Assembly (NCBI RefSeq): GCF_020382885.2 | Contig: NC_058504.1 | Coordinates: 15,697,019-15,761,018 of the forward strand | Source of the DNA: Scatophagus argus | Lineage: Eukaryota; Chordata; Actinopteri; Scatophagidae | DNA: 64,000 bases | Reading direction: 5' to 3' | Part shown: piece after piece, positions 47,769 to 58,374 of the stretch | Layout: each line of letters starts with the position of its first letter | Numbering within the stretch: the stretch's first letter is position 1 | Position numbers and translations under genes: made by a program | Notes under the pieces: generated by a model | What the model saw: the letters and a program-made list of their open reading frames with translations, nothing else | What the model was told of the DNA's origin: nothing | The model's database searches: none

Positions 47769-50387
47769 GTGAGTCCATTAATATGTGCATAGCGTTAATT
47801 TAGACCTTAAATGACCATTGCGAGGTTGTTTTAGTGACCAAAACTGTATCCCTGAGGTGAAGGATATTAAATTATCTGTTTTTTTTGTGACTGCGTAAGT
47901 TGTAGTTGGTGAAACTATTATATGTGCGTAATTTAGATATGAGAGGAACATTTGAAAAGGAGGATGAACAAGTGTCTAAATTACGTGGCGCAAGAGACTA
48001 TCTTTGTGTTGGAGGGAAGCGTTTTGCACCTGTCTAGCAGGTCGAATAAGCTTTGAGAGCTCCCATGGAGATTTTTGAATGCGCACTATTCATTGAGTTA
48101 GAGAAATGGCGACAAATTACGCACGAGCGTAGTATCAATGCATATCTGATTCAGAATTAGGTATCTAATCATGATTTGACGGCAGTGCGTGGAGTTAAGT
48201 ATCGTGCATTTTTGTTCCAGCAGGTGTAGTTTTCAGATTCTTCAGCGACACAAGCTCGCCTTAAGTCCAGGATTACCATCGCTGATCAGAAAAGGGTGCT
48301 TTGACAAATTGCTGATGTTTTTTGAAGTGCACATGTCGCTTGGAGTCTGCCTTATAATTCCCTAATGCGTGTGGCTGTCTGCTCTGAGGGAACAGGCAGG
48401 CTGTACATGGATTTTGATTTATGGGCAGTGCCACACTTCAGCTGTCATGACCACAATTTCAGTGGTCCCTACGGATTCAGAGTGATCCTGCCATTTATTT
48501 CATGACTCACGGTATATCTAGATATGTGTGTGTGTGTGTGTGTGCGTTTGTGCGTCATTGATTACTTCTCCTAATAGATCACACTTGATATGTTATATTA
48601 TTCACTTAAATCTTCAGCAACACACACACACACATTAAGACCTTTTTCAGCTTGAGGTCAGTCATAGGGAGAACAATATGATTCATGTAGAACACTGGAA
48701 CAAAATAACATTAACTCCATGTCCTCCAAAATACATTTTTAGTAGTGAATAAAAAAGAAAAAGCAAAGACCTCAGTGAACTATGTGCAAAGGTCTGTCAA
48801 AAAATAGACTATGGTATCCCCAGAGCAACCAAAGTGTGTCTGTCACCAAAGCGATGACCTCTCACTAAATGGTCGGTGGTCTCCTGTTTGTCAAAAAAAT
48901 TCCATAACGAAAACTTTAGGAACTGAGTGTTAGCGCCCATCTTTTCCTGTGAGCACACAAAATCTCACAGATTTAAATGAAATCCTTTAAAATCAGATTA
49001 TTGTGGATTTGTTGAAGGCTTCTGACTGAGTCTATTGTCACTTAATGAAATTAGCATTAATCCTCTGAGTGAGGATACAGAGATTTTGCAGTGACTTTGG
49101 AGTCTAACATTAACAGTGTTTTCTATATGTGCTTTGACAAAACTTTCTCTCTCCACAGCAGGAGCTCTCGTGCTCTCAGGACATTAACATAAACGACAAG
49201 ATAATGAACTACAGAAAGTGTACTGAAAAGAGTGGATTTCTGGTGGAGGCCATCTTTCAGACCGAACTCAGACACAGCACACAATATTCCCTTTATGAGA
49301 TGCAGACTGTGTATGAGAGTCGTCTACGGCTCTAATGATGAAGCTTTGAACTGGTTGACTCCTCCTGATCGCATTGCTTCCTCCGTCATTTTCCTTTAGC
49401 CTTTGAAATGGCACAGGTGTTCGTGTCTCTTAGAAAAACTGCTTGCTGTAACCAAAAAAAACTCCTCGTACGCAGGCCAGCGGCAAAGACATTTTCCCTG
49501 GCCGTAGCAATAAGGTCTGTTTTGATCTTCCATTGATTACCATCTGTTACAGAAATGCGCTTTTCATTTTCTCAGCTTTTCAGAACACCCACTTCCTCAA
49601 TGCAATCGTGAGTGGTTGTTCTAATAATTAGGCTGCATTCATTAGAGCATTATCTTCTAAATTGCACTGTTTCATTGCCCCGAGTTAAATATATAATGGC
49701 TTTAATAACAGTATGACATTTAGAATGTGAACTATCCTTCCCGCTCGATATGAAGAGAATAATGAAATAGCTGTATATCAGTTCTATTTAGTCAGATTCA
49801 TTAGAAGCTGGATTAGCCAAAGCTCCTGCACTTTATTCTATGCTGAGAAGGAAGAAGATCCTGAGAATAAATGACAAGTTTTAAGTCTAATGTGACTTTG
49901 TCTGTCTAAGCGTGTTGTGGAGGAAACGTCCATGTTCAGTTTCTTTGGATGACAGGAGATATATATCGTTTAATTGCAGAAACAGAGGGAGAGAGCATGC
50001 CAAAAGATAACCAGGAGGTAAAAATACAAGCCCACCACCAAAGAGCCCCACTGATCAATTCCCAGCACCAGTCTTTGGCGGTGGTAAGCTGGTGAGAGAT
50101 GGTGTTCTTGTCACTGTATCAGAAACTCATACTGGTTGTTTGGAACACCTAAACAACTTAGGAGGAGGAGGTATGTGGTACATCGCAAGTGACTGGTGAT
50201 ACCTTACGAATGCAGCAGTGGAGTTGGTGTGGAGTGACAGGAAATGCAGATGATGGAATTCTAAGTTGGAGAGAAAAATATGAAATTCAACACCTCAAGC
50301 TCGAGTATTTTTCAAACAGTTGGTTTTTCATAACTTGTATACTATCCTGCTCCCACTTGATTTTTTAAAAATGTTTTCTTTCCTCAG
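47769..50387 (+). other. Presumed 5' UTR intron region of the NPY receptor gene
   Basis: Non-coding by eye. It contains a (GT)n run (48525-48546) and an acceptor-like site at about 49159. It ends with the strong acceptor tttctttcctcag at 50387. Confidence 0.4.
48525..48546. repeat. (TG)n microsatellite
   Basis: TG run in the presumed first intron of the NPY receptor gene. Confidence 0.85.
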
Positions 50388-50424
50388 GTGTCAGCACAGC
50401 CTCCATCTGGCATCTTCCAATAAA

Positions 50425-51540
50425 ATGAGCCCACCATACACATCCAACAGCACAAGCGAAGGAGAGGCTGGTGAAATCAATCCCTGGATTCTACTTAATG
50501 AAAGCATGGGTTTATACCCACCCAGCTTCCACACTGACATCACCAAGCACCTTGGAGTCCAGATCACCCTGATCACAGCTTATTCCCTAATAATTCTGCT
50601 GGGGCTGGTGGGGAATGCTCTTGTCATCTACATGATTATTCGCTACAGAAACATGCGAACAGTGACCAACTTCTTCATAGCTAACCTGGCTCTGGCAGAC
50701 CTCCTGGTGGACACTCTCTGCTTGCCTTTCACTCTGGTTTACACTCTGTTAGATGAGTGGAAGTTTGGAGCTGTGTTGTGCCACATGGTGCCCTTTGCCC
50801 AGGCCCTGAGTGTCCAGGTATCCATCCTGACCCTGACTGTCATTGCTCTGGAGCGTTACCGCTGCATCGTCTTCCACCTTGGTCAGCGCCTCACGTGGCA
50901 CTCCAGTTTCCTCATCATGGCAGTCACCTGGACTGTGTCTGCTGTCCTGGCAGCACCTCTGGCCATCTTCAAAGAATACCGCTACGAAGAGATCCCTTCT
51001 ATCAACCTGCGTATTGCTGTCTGCTCTGAGAGCTGGCCCCATGGAACCAGCAGGGATGGAGTCATCTACAGCCTCTCAATGCTGCTCCTACAGTACATTA
51101 TTCCTTTAGCCATCATCAGTTATGCTTACATCTGCATATGGATCAAACTGAAGAATCATGTCAGCCCGTCCAGCCGTAACGACAGCATCAACCGTCGCAA
51201 AAAAACCACCAAGATGTTGGCGCTGGTGGTGTTGGTGTTTGCTATCTGCTGGCTGCCGTTCCATGTGATTCAGTTAGCCAGTGATCTGGACCTGGCACTG
51301 AGGCTTAAGGAGTACAAACTCATATACACAGTGTTCCATATCGTAGCCATGTGTTCGACTTTTACCAACCCTCTCCTATATGGGTGGATGAATAAAAACT
51401 ACAGGAATGGCTTCCTCATGGTCTTTCGTTGTGAGGACAAGCCAGATTCTTTTCACCCTGAGGGCTCATTCAGAACACGCTCCATAAGAGGGAGGACTCT
51501 GAATGGCCGCAATGGAGGACACCCTCCAACTGCTGTATGA
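50425..51540 (+). CDS. npy7r: Neuropeptide Y receptor of the Y2/Y7 group, probably Y7
   Basis: Seven-helix class A receptor for NPY/PYY peptides, Gi/o-coupled, at the plasma membrane (family knowledge). The coding region is one exon of 371 codons, as usual for this family. Visible features: N-glycosylation sequons at N8 and N25; TM1 with GNALVI (63-68); TM2 NFFIANLALADLL (82-94); disulfide cysteines C119 and C200; the TM3 DRY-type motif as ERY (143-145); TM6 FAICWLPFH; TM7 CSTFTNPLLYGW with NPxxY (315-319); and a palmitoylation-type cysteine C336. The frame is open upstream to an ATG at 50320, but a strong acceptor (tttctttcctcag, ending 50387) interrupts it, so the ATG at 50425 is preferred. 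CSTFTNPLLYGWMN and the C-tail place it with Y2/Y7. Y7 is favoured because the neighbours are 5q35-type genes whereas NPY2R lies on human 4q; npy2r/npy2rl remain alternatives. Confidence 0.9.
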   Translation: MSPPYTSNSTSEGEAGEINPWILLNESMGLYPPSFHTDITKHLGVQITLITAYSLIILLGLVGNALVIYMIIRYRNMRTVTNFFIANLALADLLVDTLCLPFTLVYTLLDEWKFGAVLCHMVPFAQALSVQVSILTLTVIALERYRCIVFHLGQRLTWHSSFLIMAVTWTVSAVLAAPLAIFKEYRYEEIPSINLRIAVCSESWPHGTSRDGVIYSLSMLLLQYIIPLAIISYAYICIWIKLKNHVSPSSRNDSINRRKKTTKMLALVVLVFAICWLPFHVIQLASDLDLALRLKEYKLIYTVFHIVAMCSTFTNPLLYGWMNKNYRNGFLMVFRCEDKPDSFHPEGSFRTRSIRGRTLNGRNGGHPPTAV

Positions 51541-51883
51541 GATATACAGTATTTTAAAAGCCTATTGATGAATGTGACTGAAAACACTGAACACTTCTGA
51601 TTTGTGGTGCTTGTTGTTCTAAAGTAGCCTTGTTACTTGAAGGTCTCAGCTTCAGTATCTACAGTGCCTATAAAAGGTATTCACCCCCTTGGATGTTTTC
51701 CCACTTTGTTGCTTTTAATAAATTGAATCATAGTCAATATAATTGGGCTTTTTTGACAAAAAAGAAGTCAAAGTGAAAACAGATTTCTGCAAAGTAATGT
51801 CAGTTATTTAAAATTATATAATGTAATATAAGTGATTGCGCAAATATTCACCCCCTTGTAGTCAGTATTTAGTAGATGCACCT

Positions 51884-52752
51884 TTAACTGCAATCACAGC
51901 ACTGAGTCTGTGATTGCAGTAAAGATGTGCAAGCCTGATTGAGGCTTGCACATCTGGACACTGCAATTTTATTGCATTCTTCTTTGCAAAAGTGCTCAAG
52001 GTCTGCCGTGTTGCACAGGGATCGGGCGTCAACAGCTCTTTTCAAGTCCAGCCACAAATTCTCAGTTGGATTGAGATCTGGGCTTTGACTCAGCCACCCC
52101 AGAACATTCACCTTGTTGTCTTTAAACCATTTCTGTGTAGCTCTCACTGTGTGTTTCAGGTCATTGTCTTGTTGAAAAATGAATCCTCTGTTAGGTCGAA
52201 GTTCTCCTGCAGACTGAATCAGATTGTCCTCCAGGATTTCCGTATATTTGATTGCATTCATTTCACCATCTACCTTTACAAGCTTTCCAGGGCCTGCTGA
52301 TAAGAAGCATCCCCACGGCATGATACCACCACCACCATGCTTCTCGGTGGGGATGGTGTGTTTTTGGGCAATGTGCAGTATTTGATGTCGGCCAAACATA
52401 GCATGTAGTCTGATGGCCAAAAAGCTCCATTTTGGTCTCATCAGACCAAAGAACCTTCTTCCAGTTGACATTGGAGTCTCCCACATGTCTTTAGGTGAAA
52501 TCTAGTTGAGATTTAATGTGAACTTGAACAGTGGCTTTCTCCCATAAAGCTTTGACTGGTGAAGAACCTGGGCAACATTTGCAGTATGCAGAGTCCCTCC
52601 CATCTCAGCTGCTGAAGACTTAAGAGTACTACTTCAGGGTAATCATAGGTGTCTTGGTGGCCTCTCTCACTTGTGTCCTTCTTGCACAGCCACTCACTGT
52701 GTGAGGATGGTCTGCTCTGGGCAGATTTATACTTGTGCCGTATCCTTTCCAT
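51884..52752 (-). pseudogene. Tc1-like transposase, frameshifted
   Basis: DDE transposase of the Tc1 group (cut-and-paste, inserts at TA). The longest frame (51884-52486) has GGGGIMPWGC, the second catalytic Asp in FQQDND and the DD34E glutamate in SPDLNPTENLW. The first catalytic Asp (LWSDETKME) is read in a different frame (52263-52484), so there is a frameshift between them at about 52390-52440. The N-terminal DNA-binding part (about 52500-52750) is also scattered over frames. Non-functional as it stands. Confidence 0.9.
51890..51955. repeat. Two adjacent perfect inverted repeats in the Tc1 element
   Basis: GCAATCACA (51890-51898) pairs with TGTGATTGC (51909-51917). AGATGTGCAAGCCT (51923-51936) pairs with AGGCTTGCACATCT (51942-51955) around a 5-nt loop. 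Both overlap the 3' end of the transposase frame. Confidence 0.9.
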
Positions 52753-53279
52753 TTTTTAATAATGGTTTAAACAGAACTCCTGGGGATGTTCAATTAAAAC
52801 TGAAGACTTAAGTTAAGACTTATATTTTACAATATCATTTTCTCAAAGTTGCTTGGAATGTTCTTTTGTCTTCATGGTGTAATTTTAGGAATACTGATTA
52901 ACCAGTGACTGGACCTTCCAGACACAGGTGTCTTCATACTACACTCACCACTCACCCGAGACACATTTACTGCATTCAGGTGATCTCCATTTCAATAACT
53001 ACTAGCACCAATTGGCTGGAGCTCTGCTGAGTTAGGTCAGTCTGCTTAGACTTCAGTAACATCTTATTTTATTTTACATTATATATTTTTAATTAATCAA
53101 CATTACTTTGTGGAAATCTGTTTTTACTTTGACATTAAAATGTTTTTGTTTTGATTTTTTTTTTTTAATTTTTGTCAAAAAAAAACAAAAATGCAAAAAC
53201 AGATTATAGTTGCTATGATTCCATTTATAAAAGCAATAAAAAAAACATCTAGGGTGAATACTTTTTATAGGTATTAAAC

Positions 53280-55200
53280 GCCACTGGAGGGGGTCCGAAG
53301 CTTTGCATGCATGCACTATGTGTAAAGCTGTTCTTTCCTTTGTGAATGGTACTAGTGAAAAAAAAGACATTTGTCAAGCTTGTTTAAATATGTGTTTAAG
53401 ATGTTCACTGGGTGTTAATTAACTCTGTACAATGTATAATGTGTTCCTTGTAAATGCAGAACTCTTTCTGGTAAGTAATGTCCAATTAGTTATGCATTCC
53501 AGTGCATACATCTGATGCTATTAATGTGTGCATTCTTACTGTAGGGAAGAAGGTGGTTATTGTGACTGTTAAAACAAGTTTAGTGTCCATTCTTGTTTTT
53601 CTATTTGTTTAGTTGTTCAAGAACATTTGGATGAGTTTTTCTTAGTTAATCCAAATGCTGCATTTTAAATTAACTCCAGTATTTTTGCAGAATAACATTC
53701 AATACCCATCCAAGAAATTATTGCTTTTCTGTCCAACCAGGAGACTAATTGTGTCTCCTGGTTGAATGGGATTAAATACCTGAACTGTATGAAGTGAAAG
53801 CAACAAGTTCTTGATATCTTTGGGCAGCTGCTTTGAGGATGCATAAAATAAGGGATTCAGAATAAGCCAAAACAATTTTACACTCAGCTGCTAAAGTGTC
53901 CTTTTAATAATGAACAGGGGCATATTATTCAACCAGGGGGCTTCTGGTCACACATAATGAGACCCCAATGTACATCTAAGTCCCAGAATCAATATGACCA
54001 TCAGGAGAAATTATGTTTCATGCCTCTGTGTAAAATAAACAGACATTTATCTTGGATAAAAGTTGGATTAGTGGTAAATGTCTGTCAGATCCGGCCTGGG
54101 TGCAGAACTGAAGATAGTGGCATATTACGAAATGTATTGAACACTGACAATATATGTAGACTACTCAGACTCTTTAAGAGTTGCAGTGTGTGTTATAGTG
54201 TATGTACCCTCTATACTTAGCTTAACTCTTTGAACCCAACAGCTGGAAAATTCATCCATGGAAAAATAGTCCACAGCAATAGCAGCAATGCATATTTCTT
54301 TTGTTTGTATAAAACTGTCGTAAATCAAAGTATTTAACATAAACACTGAGACTTAGTTTTGAACAAAAAAAAAAGAAAACAGTGGCTCCAAATAACATCC
54401 AATAAAGCATTTAATGAGCAAGTGGCCTACACAGTGTGATTCATTTTACAGCAGAGAAAATTAGTAATAGGTTGTATTGCTGGTTCATGACACCCACATT
54501 ACTGATTTCCTGGCTTAGCCTATATTACTGTATGTGCTTTAGATTATTATAGAAGGTTTAAGCCTTTATCAGGAGCACCAGCAGACAAACACTGAGCTAT
54601 AGGTCTATGGCATTAGACTCACTGGGCATTAGAGCTAATGTGTGAAGATTTTGCTGCAGAGTTGATGTGTTTTCAGGGACGATTTCAGTATGTGAAAAAG
54701 ATTAGCCATCTGTCCTCCAGTATAGTGTGCTAAAGGGGATTTTATTTTTCTCCTCCAAAAAAAAAAAAAAAATAGCAAGACAAGGTCAGATTTAACCTAA
54801 TATTTTTTTCCACGGTGCCTTACAGGCGCCACTCTCAGCTGTTACATCACATTTTACCCAAACATTTATTTAATCAAAATTCCAGATAAGCATTATTCTT
54901 AAAATTAGTAAAGCAACACCAGTTTGATTTTCTCTTGACACCACAGTAAAAACATGATTCAGGAAAATTAAAAATTTTGAGATATCTTATCACAAAAACT
55001 CAACACCAACTTGGCTGCAATTCCCAGGAGTGCAAAAAAACACGATTTAGCAAAAAAAAAAAGGGAGATATCCATTTTAGCAAATTAAATCTTAAACGCT
55101 GCGTGGTGTATTATACAGTTACCTGCTGCCCCCTAGAGTTGAGAGTGGGCATCGAATTTGCACCACCTACCGGATATGTCGTCATGTGTGACCTTCTCCC
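53280..55200. other. Intergenic region between Tc1 element and prelid1
   Basis: AT-rich, no coding region recognised. Part may be NPY receptor 3' UTR. It contains a perfect 11-bp stem (53734-53744 with 53754-53764, 9-nt loop) and poly(A)-like runs at 54366, 54758 and 55050. Confidence 0.5.
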
Positions 55201-55313
55201 TGGTTCGAGACGACTCAAGTTTGACATGATTCATAGGTAGCTACACGGTGAAGTTCATCCCGACAGGAGCATAAAATGCAGTTACTTATTTTTTGAATGT
55301 TGTCACCACACAG
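55200..55313 (+). promoter_or_regulatory. Candidate first non-coding exon of prelid1
   Basis: A donor CACACAG|gtaacc at 55313 precedes the acceptor tgtctccacag at 55866 that opens the exon with the prelid1 start codon 30 nt further on. The exon start and promoter are not resolved. Confidence 0.35.
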
Positions 55314-55895
55314 GTAACCGTCTTTACTTCTGAAATCAAATCTTAATTTTGCTTGCTGATGGTTTTGCAAAGATGGATCATGCTCTGCCATTCATTCATG
55401 GGGTTAGCCTCATGCTTGGCTAGTTCGTGCTAACCAGGAAGCTAAGGAGTGCGGACGTGACAAATGTGACAGTAGCGTTATATCTGATGTTAACCACTCA
55501 CTGTGAAAATAATTATTAGTCTGTCACTTAATGACAACCACATAACTCGTTCTACCAGAAGGCTCACTGTAATACTTGGAAGGTAAAATGCGTTTGTATT
55601 TTTAATCTGAGTGACAGTCGACATGTAGCTGGAACGTTCAGGAAATTGTGTTTCTCTGTTAACCACTAATTCAGTACTTGTAGTATGTAACATATTTACA
55701 CACTACAAGTACTGCTACATATTTACTAAGTCGTGTGGTGTGTTTACCATGTGTTTGGTGTGTTTACCATGAGCTACAGCGGTCACTGTTATTCTAGGTT
55801 ATGATTTGAACGCTAGTTGCTTAAACTCAGCAAACTAACACGTATGTTTGTTCTGTGTCTCCACAGGGTATTGTTAAGGGCAAACGCACGGAACA

Positions 55896-58374
55896 ATGGT
55901 GAAATATTTCTGCTGTTTCGGTGTGCTCAAAAGCACTTGGGACCAAGTTTGTGTTGCATTCTGGCAACGATATCCCAACCCATACAGGTGAGGGCGATGG
56001 GCGCACTGATAGTTTGGATACAGTTTCTTCTCTGATCCTTGCATAAACTGTTTAATCCAGATTGCACTGCATAAATACAGTAGTTGAAATTAAATCTCAT
56101 CATTCTTCTATACTGAGAAGGTTAAACAGTGGTAGAAAGTAAAGAAGTATATTATGCAAGCAGTGTATAGCTCTGAGGTACTCCATTGGTATCAGCTAAT
56201 GTGTAATCTTACTTTTCATAGTTTAAGAAATTTCAGTTTGTCTTCCAGCACTGAGGTTGAGAACACTGTTTCTCCAGGCAGCAGTGATGTGCGTATCATA
56301 GTTCGACAGGGGCAGTTTCGGTTTATTACTCTTTTTGAAAGCACAGATACAGAAATACACTTGTCCCAGATTCTCAACTGATAATATTTGAAATTTCATA
56401 TCTTTAGTTTTTGGCCTTTGTCAGATAAGAAAGAAATAAGAAGAGTACTACCATTTTTCACTATTTTCTATCACTATTTAGACCGAACAGTTAATTGACT
56501 AATGAAGAGGACAGTATCATATCTGCATTGGTTGCTGTTTTACATCAATGGAAATTCGAAACAAACCATTGATAGTTGTCTCTTTGAGTTTCTGGAATGT
56601 GTTTTTATTATTGTTTCGATTATTATTGTTTCTTTTCCTCCTTTCTCACAGTAACCACGTTTTGACCGAGGACATAATTTTCCGAGAGGTTACTCCAACC
56701 AATTGCCTCATTTCATTGGGGGCAGCCGTGGCCTAGAGGTTGGAGAAGCGGCTTGTGATCGGAGGGTCACCGGTTCGATTCCCCCACTGGACGGGCAGGA
56801 AAAATTTGGGTGTGGTGGAGTGATTAATGCGAAAAATACTCCCCCCCTCTATTAGCCGGCTGATGTGCCCTTGAGCAAGGCACTTAACCCCCCAATATGC
56901 TCCCCGGGCGCCTGATGCTGCCCACTGCTCCTGTGTGTGTTTCACTGCATGTAATTTGCCGGGTGTTGCATGTGTGTGTTCAACTAAGGATGGGTCAAAT
57001 GCAGAAGACGAATTCAGTGTGTGTATGTAAAAATATATATACTGCCAATAAAGTTGATTCTTCTTCTTCTTCTTCTTCTTCTTCAAGACGTCTGTTGACC
57101 AAAACTAGCCGTGCACCTCGCTGGATGGAGCGGTACCTTCCGAAGCACATGGCCAGCTCGGCATATATCATTGAGGACTCTATTGTGGATCCTCAGAAAA
57201 GGACCATGACCACACTAACATGGAACATCAGCCATGCTCGCCTCATGGTACCACGGTGTTTGATTCCACGGGCAGTATGTCATTTCTCTAAGTAAAAAAC
57301 ACAACTTCATGATGCTTTTGTTTGTTTTTTTCCTCTCGGTTCCAGTCCGTGGAAGAGCGGTGCGAGTATCGAATTAACCCTGAGAATGGCAGCTGGACAG
57401 AGATTAAAAGAGAGGCTTGGATCTCATCCAGCATCTATGGGCTCACTAGAGCTATTCAGGTCAGTAGAGCGTAGAGTAAAGTGAAGCATCACAGTACGTA
57501 ACAGCCCAGGGAAAGTGGTGTGTGTGTGTGTGTGTTGTCTGAAAGGGAGACTCGCCCACCTGTCTGTCATTCTGTAATTGGTAACATAATACACAGGGGG
57601 AAGATGCCAAGTGACAGCTGAGAAGTTTAAGCTGTCTGCCAAGATTTGGGTCACTGAATGATTTATGTTCAAGTCTGAGTGGTCTTTTATTGTTATCAGG
57701 CTCTGAGAGAATATGTGGTGATGTGACTTGCAGGTTATTGATGCATTGTTTTCTGTCTTTAGTGTTTTTTGCTGTGTTAGTTAACTATTTTTCTTCACTT
57801 ACCAGGAATTTGGTCTTGCAAGGTTCAAGACCAGTGTTATGAAGACCATGAAGGGCTTTGAGTATGTGCTGGCTAAAATGCAAGGTAAAGTGTGGATATT
57901 GATAACATCAGTTAATTTGGATTGCAGAACAAAGACATTGCTAATCCTATTAGTAACACTTGTCCTTTTCCTGCTGAGACAAGTCAAAATTTCTGATGAA
58001 AAAGAGAAATAAGAAAGCACAAGTTCTAAGATGTAAAGTACAAGGTGGACAATAAAGGAAAAACTTTGTGATGTTGACTGAGCAAACACATCAATCAATT
58101 CAAAAACACAAAGAGGCCTGTCTGACTTTTGAGTCTACTTCAGTTTAGGAGAGCTTCTTGGCTTTTGTGTGTAAAGCTTGATCATTAAACAGACAACATA
58201 AATATTGAAATATTTCAACCAATATTATAACCGATATGTTGACTTTTTGTAGGTGAAACTCCATCAAGAACCTTAGCAGAAACCGCTACAGAGCGGGCAC
58301 GAGAGACAGCACTGGCAGCTAAGGAGAAAGCCAAAGACCTTGCATCACACGCCCAGAAGAAACAATATGTCTGA
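55896..58374 (+). CDS. prelid1: PRELI domain protein 1 (mitochondrial phosphatidic-acid transfer), exon 2 interrupted by a SINE
   Basis: PRELID1 with TRIAP1 moves phosphatidic acid across the mitochondrial intermembrane space for cardiolipin synthesis (family knowledge). Coding exons: 55896-55987, 56652-56715 plus 57086-57247 (one exon split by an insertion), 57346-57459, 57806-57884, 58253-58374. Ignoring the inserted 370 nt, the parts form 210 residues, near the 219 of the human protein. Recognisable stretches: WDQVCVAFWQRYPNPY, HVLTED, RRLLTKT, EDSIVDPQ, MTTLTWNISHARLM, REAWISSS, EFGLARFK, MKGFEYVLAK. The C-terminus has Ala/Lys-rich LEA-type repeats (ETALAAKEKAKDLAS). All other splice sites are consensus. 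In the genome the frame after codon 52 runs into SINE sequence and meets TAG at 56732-56734. Whether this copy is functional, an allele or a new pseudogene is open; teleosts often keep prelid1a and prelid1b, and which one this is cannot be told. Confidence 0.85.
56716..57085 (+). mobile_element. tRNA-derived SINE inside prelid1 coding exon 2
   Basis: The head GGGGGCAGCCGTGGCCTAGA has an A-box-like word (TGGCCTAGAGG) and is followed by a B box (GGTTCGATTCC), both RNA polymerase III promoter elements of tRNA-derived SINEs. The body has GATGTGCCCTTGAGCAAGGC and the end is CAATAAAGTTGATTC plus about ten TTC units. TTCA occurs on both sides (56712-56715 and 57082-57085), a possible short target duplication. 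The intact (TTC)n tail and boxes suggest a recent insertion. Confidence 0.88.
57055..57084. repeat. (TTC)n tail of the SINE
   Basis: About ten TTC units directly before AAGACGTCTG of prelid1 exon 2; on the mRNA strand it makes a pyrimidine tract ending in AAG. Confidence 0.95.
57518..57535. repeat. (TG)n microsatellite
   Basis: Short TG run in prelid1, in the intron after the exon ending at 57459. Confidence 0.8.

Larger units (their letters stand above)
51661..53275 (-). mobile_element. Tc1/mariner transposon, IR/DR type, decayed
   Basis: Length about 1.6 kb, normal for a full Tc1-like element. The left end ACAGTGCCTATAAAAGGTAT and the right end (reverse complement CCTATAAAAAGTATTCACCC) match, and homology continues inward about 200 bp with inner words (TCAAAGT-AAAACAGATTTC, CAAAGTAATG) as in IR/DR elements. 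The right terminus has lost the CAGTG end. The left end sits at a TA. It encodes a broken transposase on the minus strand and lies about 120 bp downstream of the NPY receptor stop codon. Confidence 0.9.

Noticed and set aside
50320..50424. N-terminal extension of the NPY receptor frame
   Set aside because: A strong splice acceptor at 50387 separates it from the family-like start at 50425; kept only as a finding.
51992..52300. Plus-strand open frame of 102 codons
   Set aside because: Antisense shadow of the Tc1 transposase on the minus strand.
56548..56736. Plus-strand frame of 62 codons ending in the SINE
   Set aside because: Not a gene of its own: it is intron plus prelid1 exon 2 read into SINE sequence.
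56740..56800. tRNA gene suggested by A- and B-box words
   Set aside because: No cloverleaf with anticodon arm and acceptor stem; followed by SINE body and TTC tail, so it is a SINE head.
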